Assembly (NCBI GenBank): GCA_024692905.1
Contig: JAILLY010000134.1
Coordinates: 1-36,177 of the forward strand
Origin: Lachnospiraceae bacterium
GTDB taxonomy: Bacteria > Bacillota > Clostridia > Lachnospirales > Lachnospiraceae
Direction of reading: 5' to 3'
Length of the DNA: 36,177 nt
Below are positions 15,651 through 24,232 of this stretch, one piece after another. Both the position numbers and the translations under genes were made by a program. The notes beneath the pieces were generated by a model. It saw only the letters and a program-made list of their open reading frames with translations. It did not search any database and had not been told where the DNA came from. The stretch's first letter is position 1. Each line of letters starts with the position of its first letter.

Positions 15651-15765
15651 GGTACCGGGGGTACCAGGGGACGGTTCTCCGGTTCCTTTTCTTTGGGACC
15701 AGGGGACGGTTCTCCGGTTCCTTTTACTTCAATTTTGAGGGACCGCAGAACCGTCCCCCGGTACC
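15651..15765. repeat. Cluster of three REP-like repeats, the last one coding
   Basis: Copies at 15651-15686, 15695-15721 and, inverted, 15739-15765, with cores GGGGACGGTTCTC or its complement and GGTACC/GGGACC ends. Two are in one direction, the third is opposite, so the cluster can form a larger cruciform or hairpin. The third copy lies inside the 3' end of the SpoU methyltransferase gene. Confidence 0.8.
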
Positions 15766-16595
15766 TTATTGGCTGCGAGTACATAGAAAGCGACTGCGCT
15801 TGCGGCTGCGACATTGAGCGAATCTATACCGGCGGCCATCGGGATCTTCACGACATAGTCGCATTCCGCGATGAGGTCACCGGGAAGCCCGAAGCACTCA
15901 TTTCCCATGATGACCGCAAGCTTTTCCTCACCTGCGACCCGCGGATCGTCAACCGGTACGGCATCATCGCTTAAGGCCATTGCAGCCGTCTTAAAGCCGT
16001 GCCTTTTAAGTGTCCTTATATATGCATACGGATCGTCTGCCGGACCGGACGTATATGTCCACGGCAATTGAAATACCGTTCCGACGCTTACGCGCGCAGC
16101 GCGCCTGTACAAAGGATCGGAACAGTCACCCGTCAGCACTGCGGCATCCATATACATGGCAGCCGCGGACCTTATGATCGCTCCGACGTTGCCCGGGTTT
16201 TCAACATCATTTAAGACCGCCACTCTCGTCCGGCCCTTTATGATATCTTCAAAAGGCTCATGCGCTCTTCGTTTCATCGCGCACAGCACGCCCCTTGTCA
16301 TCTGATATCCCCTTATCCCGGCAAGGACTTCGTCACTCCCTGCATACACCGGGATATCGGGATACATTTCCGTTATCCTTAAGATCACGTCCCTTCCGTG
16401 TCCGCAAAGTGCCTCTTTACATGTCAGTACCGATTCAGGCTCATATCCCGCATCCAGTGCGCGCCCTATCACCATCGGGCTCTCCGCAATGAAAAGTCCC
16501 TCACGCGGGGCATATATCGTCCTTAACTGCGGCTCCGACATCCGTGTGTAAATATCAAGCTCCGGCGATGAAATATCCGAAATATCCACTATCAT
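15729..16595 (-). CDS. SpoU/TrmH-family RNA 2'-O-methyltransferase with repeat-derived C-terminus
   Basis: A 288-aa protein. Residues 1-110 form the substrate-binding N-terminal part (ending MTRGVLCAMKRR), 120-275 the knotted SPOUT domain with motif 1 LNDVENPGNVGAIIRSAA, motif 2 LAVIMGNECFGLP and motif 3 IPMAAGIDSLNVAAASAVA. It methylates the ribose of an rRNA or tRNA nucleotide. The family normally ends soon after motif 3 and its helix; here the last residues (VPGDGSAVPQN) are encoded by the inverted REP-like copy at 15739-15765, so the original stop has been replaced. It starts 6 nt after the GNAT gene and shares its transcript. Confidence 0.9.
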   Translation of the reverse strand: MIVDISDISSPELDIYTRMSEPQLRTIYAPREGLFIAESPMVIGRALDAGYEPESVLTCKEALCGHGRDVILRITEMYPDIPVYAGSDEVLAGIRGYQMTRGVLCAMKRRAHEPFEDIIKGRTRVAVLNDVENPGNVGAIIRSAAAMYMDAAVLTGDCSDPLYRRAARVSVGTVFQLPWTYTSGPADDPYAYIRTLKRHGFKTAAMALSDDAVPVDDPRVAGEEKLAVIMGNECFGLPGDLIAECDYVVKIPMAAGIDSLNVAAASAVAFYVLAANKVPGDGSAVPQN

Positions 16596-16600
16596 GTGAT

Positions 16601-17071
16601 CTACAGTTCCTTTAAATAAAACCGGTTCATAGTGCTGTGTATAACACTTTCGGGCCGGTCGATCCGTTTATATCCGGACCTTTCATAAATGTGTATGGCC
16701 GCTTCAAGATTCGTATGGGTCTCAAGGTATATACGCTTGTATGAAAGTTCGCGGGCCTTATCCTCGATAAATCCCACCATTTCATAGCCTGTCCCGGATC
16801 CCCTGGCACTGTCCGCAAGATAAAGCTTCTGCAGTTCGCAGCATCCCTCAATACCGTCAAAACCCGCTATGCCGATGCCTCCCGCAAGAGTATCCCCTTC
16901 AAGCAGGACATAATATGCCCGCCCCGGCTCATCATAATACGATGACATATGATCAAGGGCTTCATCGTAATATGCGGTACCCGGGATATCCAGGTGATTG
17001 TCCTTAAGTATCGAACGTATCAGTTTTGCAAGCGCCGCATCATATTGCGGCGTGAGCGGCTTGTATTCCAT
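16601..17071 (-). CDS. GNAT family N-acetyltransferase
   Basis: 156 aa from the ATG at 17071, chosen because GGAAGAA lies 4 nt before it, and because a longer frame starting with GTG at 17119 would begin inside the upstream terminator hairpin. The acetyl-CoA site is clear: LQKLYLADSARGSGTGYEMV (RGxGxG), followed by YKRIYLETHTNLEAAIHIY and ERSGYKRID. It transfers an acetyl group from acetyl-CoA to an amine; the target is unknown. It precedes the SpoU gene by 5 nt in one operon. Confidence 0.85.
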   Translation of the reverse strand: MEYKPLTPQYDAALAKLIRSILKDNHLDIPGTAYYDEALDHMSSYYDEPGRAYYVLLEGDTLAGGIGIAGFDGIEGCCELQKLYLADSARGSGTGYEMVGFIEDKARELSYKRIYLETHTNLEAAIHIYERSGYKRIDRPESVIHSTMNRFYLKEL

Positions 17072-17106
17072 CTTTCTTCCCATACCGGACCGGCCGGGAC
17101 CGGGTC

Positions 17107-17140
17107 TGAAAAACGCCACCCATATAGGATGGCGGTTTTC
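17107..17140 (-). terminator. Terminator downstream of putP
   Basis: On the minus strand AAAACCGCCATCC, loop TATA, GGGTGGCG, then TTTTT. The stem is complete as minus-strand RNA because of a U-G wobble, while on the plus strand the same position is a C-A mismatch; that fixes its orientation to putP. Confidence 0.8.
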
Positions 17141-17191
17141 ATCAATAATTTATAATAAAGTCACCCGTTTTCCGTCGGTTCCTTTATAAAA

Positions 17192-18727
17192 TTACTTCCT
17201 GTTCACATCCTCAAACTCCTGAACGATCTCCTTTGAAGGTTCGGGAGTCATAAGGCTAACAATAATGATAAGGATAAGGCTTATAAAGAAGCCGGGTACC
17301 AGCGAATAAAGGCCGGTTGCAGCAGAAAGTGTAGCCCCGGAAACAAGCGGTATATAATCCCAGAGGATAACTACCGCCGCACCTGAGATTATGCCTGCAA
17401 GCGCGCCCTGAAGGTTTGTCCTCTTCCAGAAAAGTGACATAAGTACCAGCGGACCGAATGCGGCACCGAAGCCTGCCCATGCATCGGAAACAAGGTTCAT
17501 TACCGAACTGTTTGGATCCCATGCGATAACTACCGCAAGCATTGCAACCACTACTACGGTGATCCTTGAAAGTTTGAGTACACTGAGTTCGTCTGCATCC
17601 TTTTTGAATATTCCCTTATAAAGATCCTCGGATACAGCCGAAGCCGTAACAAGGAGCTGTGAATCAGCCGTTGACATTATGGCTGCAAGGATCGCACATA
17701 AGAAGATACCTGCGATGAACGGGAGCCTTATATCTGCGATGAACATCTTCTTGATCATCTCGATGAAAACGCTCTCACTCGAAGCCTGGCCCTCACTTCC
17801 CAGGATGACGGGTGCAAGATATGCCCTTCCGACAATACCTATTATGCAGGCAAACAGGAGTGATAAGAATACCCATGTGATTCCGACAACCTTACTCTTC
17901 TTAAGTTCCTTCTCATCCTTTATCGCCATGAAACGAACAAGGATATGGGGCATACCGAAATAACCGAGTCCCCATGCAAGCGATGAGATGATCGATACAG
18001 CAGTGATGGGTGCTCCGTTTTCCTGCATGATGTTCATAAAGGATACCGGATCCACGCCCGTTCCCGAGACCGTAGCCGCGAAATTGGCGCCTCCTATCAG
18101 GCAGTAAGCGATGATGGGGATTATGAGCAGCGCCACCAGCATGAGCATTCCCTGTATAAAGTCAGTCGTACACACGGCAAGGAACCCGCCCATAAACGTA
18201 TATACAAGTATTACGAGGGCACCGATAACGAGTGCGGTATGATAATCAACCGAAAAGATCGAATTGAAAAGCTTGCCGCCCGCGGACAGTGCCGACGCGG
18301 TATAGACAAGGAAGAAGATGACTATGACAATGGATGAAGCTCCAAGAAGCATCTTCCTGCTATCATGATACCTGTTCTGGAAAAACTCGGGCAGGGTGAG
18401 TGAATTATTTGCACGTATCGTGTATTTCCTAAGCTTACCCGAAATGAACAGCCAGTTAAGGACCGTTCCTATGAACAGACCTATACCGATCCAGGCCTGG
18501 CCGGTTCCCATAAGATAGATCGAACCCGGAAGACCCATGAGCAGCCATCCGCTCATATCCGATGCCTGAGCCGATAATGCAGCTACAAAACCATTAAGGT
18601 TACGCCCTCCCAGGAAAAAGTCCTCGGCATTATTATTCTGCTTCATGCACATGGCGCCGATCACGACCATCATGAGCAGATATGCGAAAAACGCAACCAG
18701 AACGATACCCAATGAAGCACTTGTCAT
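17192..18727 (-). CDS. putP: Sodium/proline symporter (PutP-type, SSS family)
   Basis: About 511 aa from the ATG at 18727. That start is favoured over the ATG at 18742, because the latter's second codon region supplies a GGAGG exactly 8 nt upstream of 18727. The protein has about thirteen hydrophobic segments. SSS signatures of PutP are visible: DFFLGGRNLNGFVAALSAQASDMSGWLLMG at the N-terminus region, LTLPEFFQNRY, FMGGFLAVCTTDFIQGMLM and SRITVVVVAMLAV. It imports proline with Na+, for osmoprotection or catabolism. It has its own promoter and terminator and is divergent from the methyltransferase gene. Confidence 0.92.
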   Translation of the reverse strand: MTSASLGIVLVAFFAYLLMMVVIGAMCMKQNNNAEDFFLGGRNLNGFVAALSAQASDMSGWLLMGLPGSIYLMGTGQAWIGIGLFIGTVLNWLFISGKLRKYTIRANNSLTLPEFFQNRYHDSRKMLLGASSIVIVIFFLVYTASALSAGGKLFNSIFSVDYHTALVIGALVILVYTFMGGFLAVCTTDFIQGMLMLVALLIIPIIAYCLIGGANFAATVSGTGVDPVSFMNIMQENGAPITAVSIISSLAWGLGYFGMPHILVRFMAIKDEKELKKSKVVGITWVFLSLLFACIIGIVGRAYLAPVILGSEGQASSESVFIEMIKKMFIADIRLPFIAGIFLCAILAAIMSTADSQLLVTASAVSEDLYKGIFKKDADELSVLKLSRITVVVVAMLAVVIAWDPNSSVMNLVSDAWAGFGAAFGPLVLMSLFWKRTNLQGALAGIISGAAVVILWDYIPLVSGATLSAATGLYSLVPGFFISLILIIIVSLMTPEPSKEIVQEFEDVNRK

Positions 18728-18776
18728 TTGATTTTCCTCCATAGACCGTTTAATACAATGTCACACCAACTCGTTT

Positions 18777-18806
18777 AGTATAATATAAGTAAATGACGTT
18801 AGTCAA
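18777..18806 (-). promoter_or_regulatory. Promoter of putP
   Basis: Minus strand: TTGACT (18806-18801), 18-nt spacer, TATACT (18782-18777). It is back-to-back with the plus-strand promoter starting at 18813. Confidence 0.7.
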
Positions 18807-18812
18807 ACCCAT

Positions 18813-18841
18813 TTGCCATACATTTCCCTTTTTGGTATTAT
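18813..18841 (+). promoter_or_regulatory. Promoter of the RlmI-like methyltransferase gene
   Basis: TTGCCA (18813-18818), 17-nt spacer, TATTAT (18836-18841), 23 nt before the start codon at 18864. It occupies the region where a longer reading frame would have begun, which supports the later start. Confidence 0.65.
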
Positions 18842-18863
18842 ATTTTTTACGGAGAATAAGCCT

Positions 18864-19733
18864 ATGTGGACAGCAGACAACTGGAAAGACTATGAAGTGA
18901 TCGATACAAGCGACGGAGAAAAGCTTGAACGGTGGGGAAGTTATCTCCTCATACGTCCCGATCCCCAGGTCATATGGAACACAAAGCGCACTGACAAACG
19001 CTGGAATAAGATAAACGGCCACTACCACCGCAGCAATAAAGGCGGCGGCGAGTGGGAGTTCTTTGACCTTCCCGACCAGTGGAGCATAAGCTACGGGCAG
19101 CTTAACTTCAACTTAAAGCCCTTTTCCTTTAAGCATACAGGTCTGTTCCCGGAGCAGGCTGCCAACTGGGACTGGTTCGGCGCCCTTATAAAGGATGCCG
19201 TAAACACGGGCCGTTCCGTAAAGGTCCTTAACCTCTTTGCATACACAGGCGGTGCCACGCTTGCATCCGCTGCGGCCGGTGCACAGGTCACCCATGTCGA
19301 CGCAAGCAAGGGAATGGTTGCCTGGGCCAAAGAAAACGCCAAAAGTTCGGGCCTTGAAGATGCTCCGATACGCTGGCTCGTGGATGACTGTGTCAAATTC
19401 GTCGAGCGCGAGATACGGCGGGGAAATAAATACGATGCGATAATAATGGATCCGCCTTCCTACGGAAGAGGACCCAAAGGAGAAACATGGAAGATAGAGG
19501 GATCCATATTCCCTTTCATAAACCTGTGCGCGGACCTGCTTGTCAAAAAGCCGCTGTTCATGCTCGTAAACTCATATACCACGGGACTCCAGCCCGCAGT
19601 ACTTTCATATATGATAAACACCGCGATCGTGAAACGTTTCGGCGGATACGTCGAATCGGACGAGATAGGGCTTCCGGTCACCGGCTCGGGACTCATCCTT
19701 CCCTGCGGCGCTTCGGCACGTTATCAGATATAG
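18864..19733 (+). CDS. Class I SAM-dependent methyltransferase (PF10672/RlmI-like)
   Basis: 289 aa from the ATG at 18864, with GGAG 10 nt upstream. The N-terminal 90 residues are Trp-rich, lacking a PUA domain. The Rossmann domain shows LNLFAYTGGATLASAAAG (SAM motif I), HVDASKGMVAWAKENA (motif II) and IIMDPPSYGRGPKGETW (motif IV, DPPSYG), as in RlmI and related 23S rRNA cytosine-C5 or guanine methyltransferases. RNA is the likely substrate; the position is unknown. It overlaps the convergent hydrolase gene by 10 nt. Confidence 0.88.
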   Translation: MWTADNWKDYEVIDTSDGEKLERWGSYLLIRPDPQVIWNTKRTDKRWNKINGHYHRSNKGGGEWEFFDLPDQWSISYGQLNFNLKPFSFKHTGLFPEQAANWDWFGALIKDAVNTGRSVKVLNLFAYTGGATLASAAAGAQVTHVDASKGMVAWAKENAKSSGLEDAPIRWLVDDCVKFVEREIRRGNKYDAIIMDPPSYGRGPKGETWKIEGSIFPFINLCADLLVKKPLFMLVNSYTTGLQPAVLSYMINTAIVKRFGGYVESDEIGLPVTGSGLILPCGASARYQI

Positions 19734-20626
19734 GATAACTTCTTCAGAAAATCCTCAACATATTTCCTGTAATCATCCGGCGCTGTAAGTACGGATGCGG
19801 CATGTCCGGCTCCCGGCACGGCATGGAATTCGCTGTATCCCTTTGTTGCCCGGCTCATCCTCTCGCCATGGGACGCAGGGATATAGGTATCATCACTCCC
19901 GTGGATGAAAAGCACGGGGATCTTATTATCTTTAAGCGCATCTATGGGACGCATTTTTGTGAACGGATACCCGTACATTAAATGAGCAAACACGGAGGCG
20001 GGATAAACCATAAAGGAAGGTATATGCAGTGACTTAAGCCCCTGCCTCATTATACTTATTATCTCGGCAAACCCGCAGTCATCAACGGCAAAGTCAACCT
20101 CGGGGGCATATTTAAGTACCGTTATCGTGGTGGCCCCGCCGAGTGATTCTCCGTGAAGTCCGAGCACCTTTAAATCCGGATAACGCTTGCGTGTGTCCTT
20201 TATCACGAGTTCAAGATCCCTTGATTCGAGTATTCCGAAGGTGCATACCGTCTTCTTGTTCTCGCCGTGGGCCCTTAAGTCATATGTCAGCACATTAAAT
20301 CCAAGATCGAGATAGATCTTTGCATACTTCAACATTCCGTAATGATTATCCGTATGGCCATGGGAAATAATGACATACCTGTCAGCCGGTAAGGGATTCT
20401 TCATAAGCTGGACCGGCAGCTTGTATCCATGGTAACCTTCCACCGTATATCCGGTCTTTTCAAGAGAATCATAAAATGAGATATCATAATGATCCTTCTG
20501 CCAGGCAAGCGCCTGTTTGAAGGTCTGAGGGGTAACATGCATCGCATAGTGTGCAAGGCCGACACATACGACTGCAAATATGCATAATAAAACCGTAACG
20601 GCAATCAGGACATTATAAGCGCTCAC
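19724..20626 (-). CDS. Membrane-anchored alpha/beta hydrolase
   Basis: A 300-aa protein that starts with GTG at 20626, overlapping the stop of the symporter gene by 4 nt. Residues 5-28 form one N-terminal hydrophobic anchor. The alpha/beta-hydrolase core has an oxyanion-type ISHGHTDN, nucleophile elbow GLHGESLGG (Ser161), acid FIHGSDDTYIP (Asp244/245) and GAGHAAS (His274). It resembles the B. subtilis YqkD group, whose substrate is unknown. It probably faces outside or the membrane surface, and is the last gene of the long minus-strand series. Confidence 0.85.
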   Translation of the reverse strand: MSAYNVLIAVTVLLCIFAVVCVGLAHYAMHVTPQTFKQALAWQKDHYDISFYDSLEKTGYTVEGYHGYKLPVQLMKNPLPADRYVIISHGHTDNHYGMLKYAKIYLDLGFNVLTYDLRAHGENKKTVCTFGILESRDLELVIKDTRKRYPDLKVLGLHGESLGGATTITVLKYAPEVDFAVDDCGFAEIISIMRQGLKSLHIPSFMVYPASVFAHLMYGYPFTKMRPIDALKDNKIPVLFIHGSDDTYIPASHGERMSRATKGYSEFHAVPGAGHAASVLTAPDDYRKYVEDFLKKLSYI

Positions 20627-22032
20627 CCGGTTTCTCCTCCACGTTTCTTAAGCTCACGGGTGATCTCTTCAAGCTTCTTATCCGTAAGTATATATTTTTT
20701 GGCAAAGATGATGAGACCGATAAAGAGGACAAACATCGGGATCACTGTCATGCTCATCCTGAGTCCCGTCCTTGATGCAGCGGATATACTCATACCTGCC
20801 GCCGCATCCTTATCACTGTTTATCCTGCATCTGTGGAGCACTATCCCGGCAATGAATGCCGCCACGCCCGATGCGGCCTTTACCATGAACGTCTGCATCG
20901 AGAATATAACGGATTCCTCCCTGCGCCCGTTCTTATACTCACCGTAATCCACCGTGTTTGCAAGAAAGACTGTGGTGATCACGTTCATCATACCGAGCGC
21001 GCTCATTATAAGGAACGCCGGTATCAGAAGGAAGTAAACATTATCCTTAAGCAGGAAGCTCTCGACAAGCAGGATGAAATATCCCGCAAACGACATGGCA
21101 AAGCATAAATAGAATATCCTGAGTGAATTGATAAATTTACGCAGTAGCGGAAAGAACAGCATCATTGCCATTATCTGGAAGCCGCCTCCGGCAACGTTGA
21201 AAAGCGTGTAATTATCCTCCCATACCGCAGGGGAAAAATCATACTTGAAAAAGTATATGACAAGGTTGCTGGTGATATAGAGTGCGGTGTTTACTATGAC
21301 GATCGCAAGGACCATCGTTATCGCCTGATCGTTTGAAAGAAGCGCCGAAAACATCTCCTTAACGGATGCCGTTTTCATGTCGACGGTTGACTTTTCCTTA
21401 ATGAAAAGACATGTGACCGAAATAAAAACGATAAAGACAAGGGCAACGATAAGAGCCATCCTCGCATAACCGATGCGCTCATATTCCGCTTCGTTCCCGC
21501 CGAAATTATGTCCGAGGAACGAAACTGCCTTAACGGTTATGATGGATATGATCGCGCTTCCGACTCCCGCACATGAACGCGCCAGCGCCGACAGGCCTTC
21601 CCTCTCCTTTCCGCTTTCGGTAAATGCGGGTACCATGCTCCAGTACGGTATATCCATCATGGTATAAGTAATGCCCCATAATATATAAAATACAGCCGCA
21701 TAAGCCGTAAGTCCGGCCTTATCGAGTGAAGGCGGAGCCGAAAACATAAGGAACAGGATGACTGCATTGGTGAGGGTTCCTATCATCAGCCATGGGCGGA
21801 ACTTCCCCCATCTTGTCTTCGTCTTCGCAACGATGATCCCCATCACCGGATCGTTGAACGCATCAAACACGCGGGCGATAAGAAGTATTAGTCCCATCGG
21901 CGCCGCGCCGACTCCAATAATGTCCTGATAATAGTACAGTATATAACTGGCGCTCAGCATATATACCATATCCTTGCCGACCGCGCCTAAACCGTATGCA
22001 AACTTTTCTCTGCCCTTAAGTCCGTTATCCAT
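20623..22032 (-). CDS. GPH-family sugar:cation symporter (MelB/XynB-like MFS)
   Basis: 469 aa from the ATG at 22032, which has a perfect GGAGGTGATC directly before it. The frame extends 9 codons further upstream, but without a ribosome binding site. About twelve membrane segments. The diagnostic GPH stretch is ARVFDAFNDPVMGIIVAKTK followed by TRWGKFRPWL, with YSMVPAFTESGKERE-like text after the fourth segment. Members import glycosides, pentosides or hexuronides with Na+ or H+. No glycosidase is nearby, so the sugar is unknown. Translation is coupled to the following hydrolase gene. Confidence 0.88.
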   Translation of the reverse strand: MDNGLKGREKFAYGLGAVGKDMVYMLSASYILYYYQDIIGVGAAPMGLILLIARVFDAFNDPVMGIIVAKTKTRWGKFRPWLMIGTLTNAVILFLMFSAPPSLDKAGLTAYAAVFYILWGITYTMMDIPYWSMVPAFTESGKEREGLSALARSCAGVGSAIISIITVKAVSFLGHNFGGNEAEYERIGYARMALIVALVFIVFISVTCLFIKEKSTVDMKTASVKEMFSALLSNDQAITMVLAIVIVNTALYITSNLVIYFFKYDFSPAVWEDNYTLFNVAGGGFQIMAMMLFFPLLRKFINSLRIFYLCFAMSFAGYFILLVESFLLKDNVYFLLIPAFLIMSALGMMNVITTVFLANTVDYGEYKNGRREESVIFSMQTFMVKAASGVAAFIAGIVLHRCRINSDKDAAAGMSISAASRTGLRMSMTVIPMFVLFIGLIIFAKKYILTDKKLEEITRELKKRGGETG

Positions 22033-22080
22033 GATCACCTCCGGAGAAAAAAACGTCAAACGATCGCGGGATGTACCCGG

Positions 22081-23775
22081 TCATTCAAGGGCACCAAATT
22101 CGCCGGTCTCAACCATCTTCGTTGCCTCCTCAAAGCTGACCGGCCTGCTGTAATAGAAACCCTGTGCAAGGTCGCATCCGAACTTCATAAGACTCTTTCC
22201 CTGCTCGGCGGTCTCCACGCCTTCGGCTATGGCTGACATGTTCAGCCTTTCGGCTATGCTTATGACACTTTCGATGAGCACTGTTGACTTTTCATCATCG
22301 GGAAGCGCGGCGATAAAGCTCTTATCGATCTTGATCTCATCCGCATCTATGTTATGTATAAGCGAAAGCGATGAATAACCCGTCCCGAAATCATCGATGG
22401 AAATGCGGAACCCGTATGACTTTAACTTCCGGACAAATTCCATCATCCTGTCATACTCCGCTTCCTTCATGCTCTCGGTTATCTCTATCTCAAGATCCCC
22501 GGGTTCAACACCGTTTTCCTTAACGGCCTTATATATCTCATCCTCTATATTTTTAACAAAGAGATTTTTCTTGGAAAAGTTGCATGATATCGAAGGTGTA
22601 TCAAACCCCATATCCTTCCACTTGCGTATAACGGCACAGGTCTTGCGGAAGATATGCATATCAAGCTCCGTGATCAGGCCCTCCCTGTCAAACAGGGGGA
22701 TGAACTGGTCGGGAACGATGATATCATCCCCGTGGCGCCATCTGCACAGGGCCTCAAAGCCGGCAAGCCTGCCGGTACGCATGTTGACCTTTGGCTGGAA
22801 ATAGGGAATAAATTCATCGTTGCGAAGTGCCGGACGGAATCCGGCTATCATATCACGTCCGCTGCTTATCATCGCGGCTATCTTACCGTCATAAACAGTC
22901 ACAGGCTGCCTGAACCTGACTTTTCCCATCTCGCAGGCCATGGACGCATCCGCAAGACGCATGTCAAACGGGATCTCGGATCCATTTTCGATCTTCGAAA
23001 TTCCGATCCATGACGATATCTCGAACGTCCTGCCCGGCGCACTCGGAAGTGAAGATATGACTATATGGGAGAGCTTCTCAATGACCTTATCAAGGTTCCT
23101 TTTGTAAATGAACATACCGAAATTATCGCCGCCAAGCCTGCTCGCGGCTTCACCGTCTTCGATAAACCTCATGATCTTCCTTGAAACACTGACGATCGCC
23201 TCATTACCTGCCTGCGATCCGGCGGATTCGTTTATATACCGGAAATTCCTGATATTGATGCGCATAACGAGCAGTTCATGTGCGGGCACGCTTGTAGTCA
23301 CACGATGATATTCTTCCTTAAAAGCAATGGAATTCGGTATGCCCGTTAGGGGGTCGACACTTTCGGCAAAGTCAAGCATCACGCGCATATTGCGGCGGCT
23401 CACTATGAGATAGATGACATCAGCCATGAACTGATACAGTCCGGGATCGAGTTCATCTTCGATCACTCCGGGCCGGAATGCAATATACGCATGCACATAT
23501 TCGTACCCGTTATAATAATATGGATACATAAGCACAAGATCCGTTTCATCCCCGCTGTCATAAAGGATGATCATATCATCCTTCTGGCGCTCGGCAACGA
23601 CAAGCTCCCCGGTGAACGGGTTGCGGTACCTGTTCATTTCCCCGAGATTCATATCATAATACATCTTGGCTACTTTGACGCTCTCGCACAGATCCCTGTA
23701 TGCATTATCTTCGATATCATCCTTGGCCGCTTTCTTAAACAGATCACGTAAGGCTTCGTATATTTTATTATCCAT
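22081..23775 (-). CDS. Cyclic-di-GMP phosphodiesterase with degenerate GGDEF and intact EAL domain
   Basis: A 564-aa cytoplasmic protein. Residues 1-125 are an unassigned N-terminal domain. The GGDEF domain spans 138-300 but carries GGDNF (215-219) instead of GGDEF, so cyclase activity is doubtful. The EAL domain spans 320-555 with all key residues: EAL (341-343), NF in the third strand (399-400), EITES, DDFGTGYSS (from 461), KIDKSF, AEGVET and QGFYYSRP. It should hydrolyse c-di-GMP, with the GGDNF part possibly sensing GTP. c-di-GMP controls motility and surface adhesion, which fits a window with FliD-like and large surface proteins. Confidence 0.9.
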   Translation of the reverse strand: MDNKIYEALRDLFKKAAKDDIEDNAYRDLCESVKVAKMYYDMNLGEMNRYRNPFTGELVVAERQKDDMIILYDSGDETDLVLMYPYYYNGYEYVHAYIAFRPGVIEDELDPGLYQFMADVIYLIVSRRNMRVMLDFAESVDPLTGIPNSIAFKEEYHRVTTSVPAHELLVMRINIRNFRYINESAGSQAGNEAIVSVSRKIMRFIEDGEAASRLGGDNFGMFIYKRNLDKVIEKLSHIVISSLPSAPGRTFEISSWIGISKIENGSEIPFDMRLADASMACEMGKVRFRQPVTVYDGKIAAMISSGRDMIAGFRPALRNDEFIPYFQPKVNMRTGRLAGFEALCRWRHGDDIIVPDQFIPLFDREGLITELDMHIFRKTCAVIRKWKDMGFDTPSISCNFSKKNLFVKNIEDEIYKAVKENGVEPGDLEIEITESMKEAEYDRMMEFVRKLKSYGFRISIDDFGTGYSSLSLIHNIDADEIKIDKSFIAALPDDEKSTVLIESVISIAERLNMSAIAEGVETAEQGKSLMKFGCDLAQGFYYSRPVSFEEATKMVETGEFGALE

Positions 23776-23805
23776 ACGTCTCCCTGCCGCTCCCCTTAAA
23801 TTTCA

Positions 23806-24225
23806 TTATATCATACTTACCTCAAAACAGACCAAAAGAATAAGCTTGACGATCCACTGCAGAATGAGTATACCTATCCCGATGTAGATAAATATATTTA
23901 TCCTGCCATCCTTCCCCTCTTTAAGGCCGGCATGCTTTACAAGAAACATCCTTATCATGAAAACCGTAAGTACGACGATCGAATAAGGCACGAGCGGGTG
24001 ATACAGGAAACTGCGGATAAAATGGCCGTCAAAAAAGGCGATGACTGCTCTTGAGCCGCCGCATCCCGGGCAGTACAGTCCCGTGAGCCTTTCAAAGGTA
24101 CATCCGGGTATCCACTCAAGCACCCTCTCTCCGTATACCCATATGACTATGGCTGCGGCAAAAACCGCAGCCAGGATCCACTTTCCGAGTCCGTATAAAG
24201 TTCTGTTATATATTCCCTTTATCAT
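23806..24225 (-). CDS. DUF2752 family membrane protein
   Basis: 139 aa from the ATG at 24225, 7 nt after the stop of the upstream gene; an upstream extension (to 24327) would lie inside that gene. DUF2752 is recognised by CTFERLTGLYCPGCGGSRAV, with the paired Cys and CPGCGG, then a loop with FLYHPLVPY, and three hydrophobic segments (about 15-32, 75-95 and 110-135). The family is widespread in bacterial membranes; its function is not known. It follows a DUF4190 protein, a partnership seen elsewhere. Confidence 0.82.
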   Translation of the reverse strand: MIKGIYNRTLYGLGKWILAAVFAAAIVIWVYGERVLEWIPGCTFERLTGLYCPGCGGSRAVIAFFDGHFIRSFLYHPLVPYSIVVLTVFMIRMFLVKHAGLKEGKDGRINIFIYIGIGILILQWIVKLILLVCFEVSMI

Positions 24226-24232
24226 ATGCAGA

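Noticed and set aside
17072-17119. GTG start giving a longer GNAT protein
   Set aside because: It lies within the U-G-stabilised terminator hairpin of putP and has no ribosome binding site; the ATG at 17071 does.
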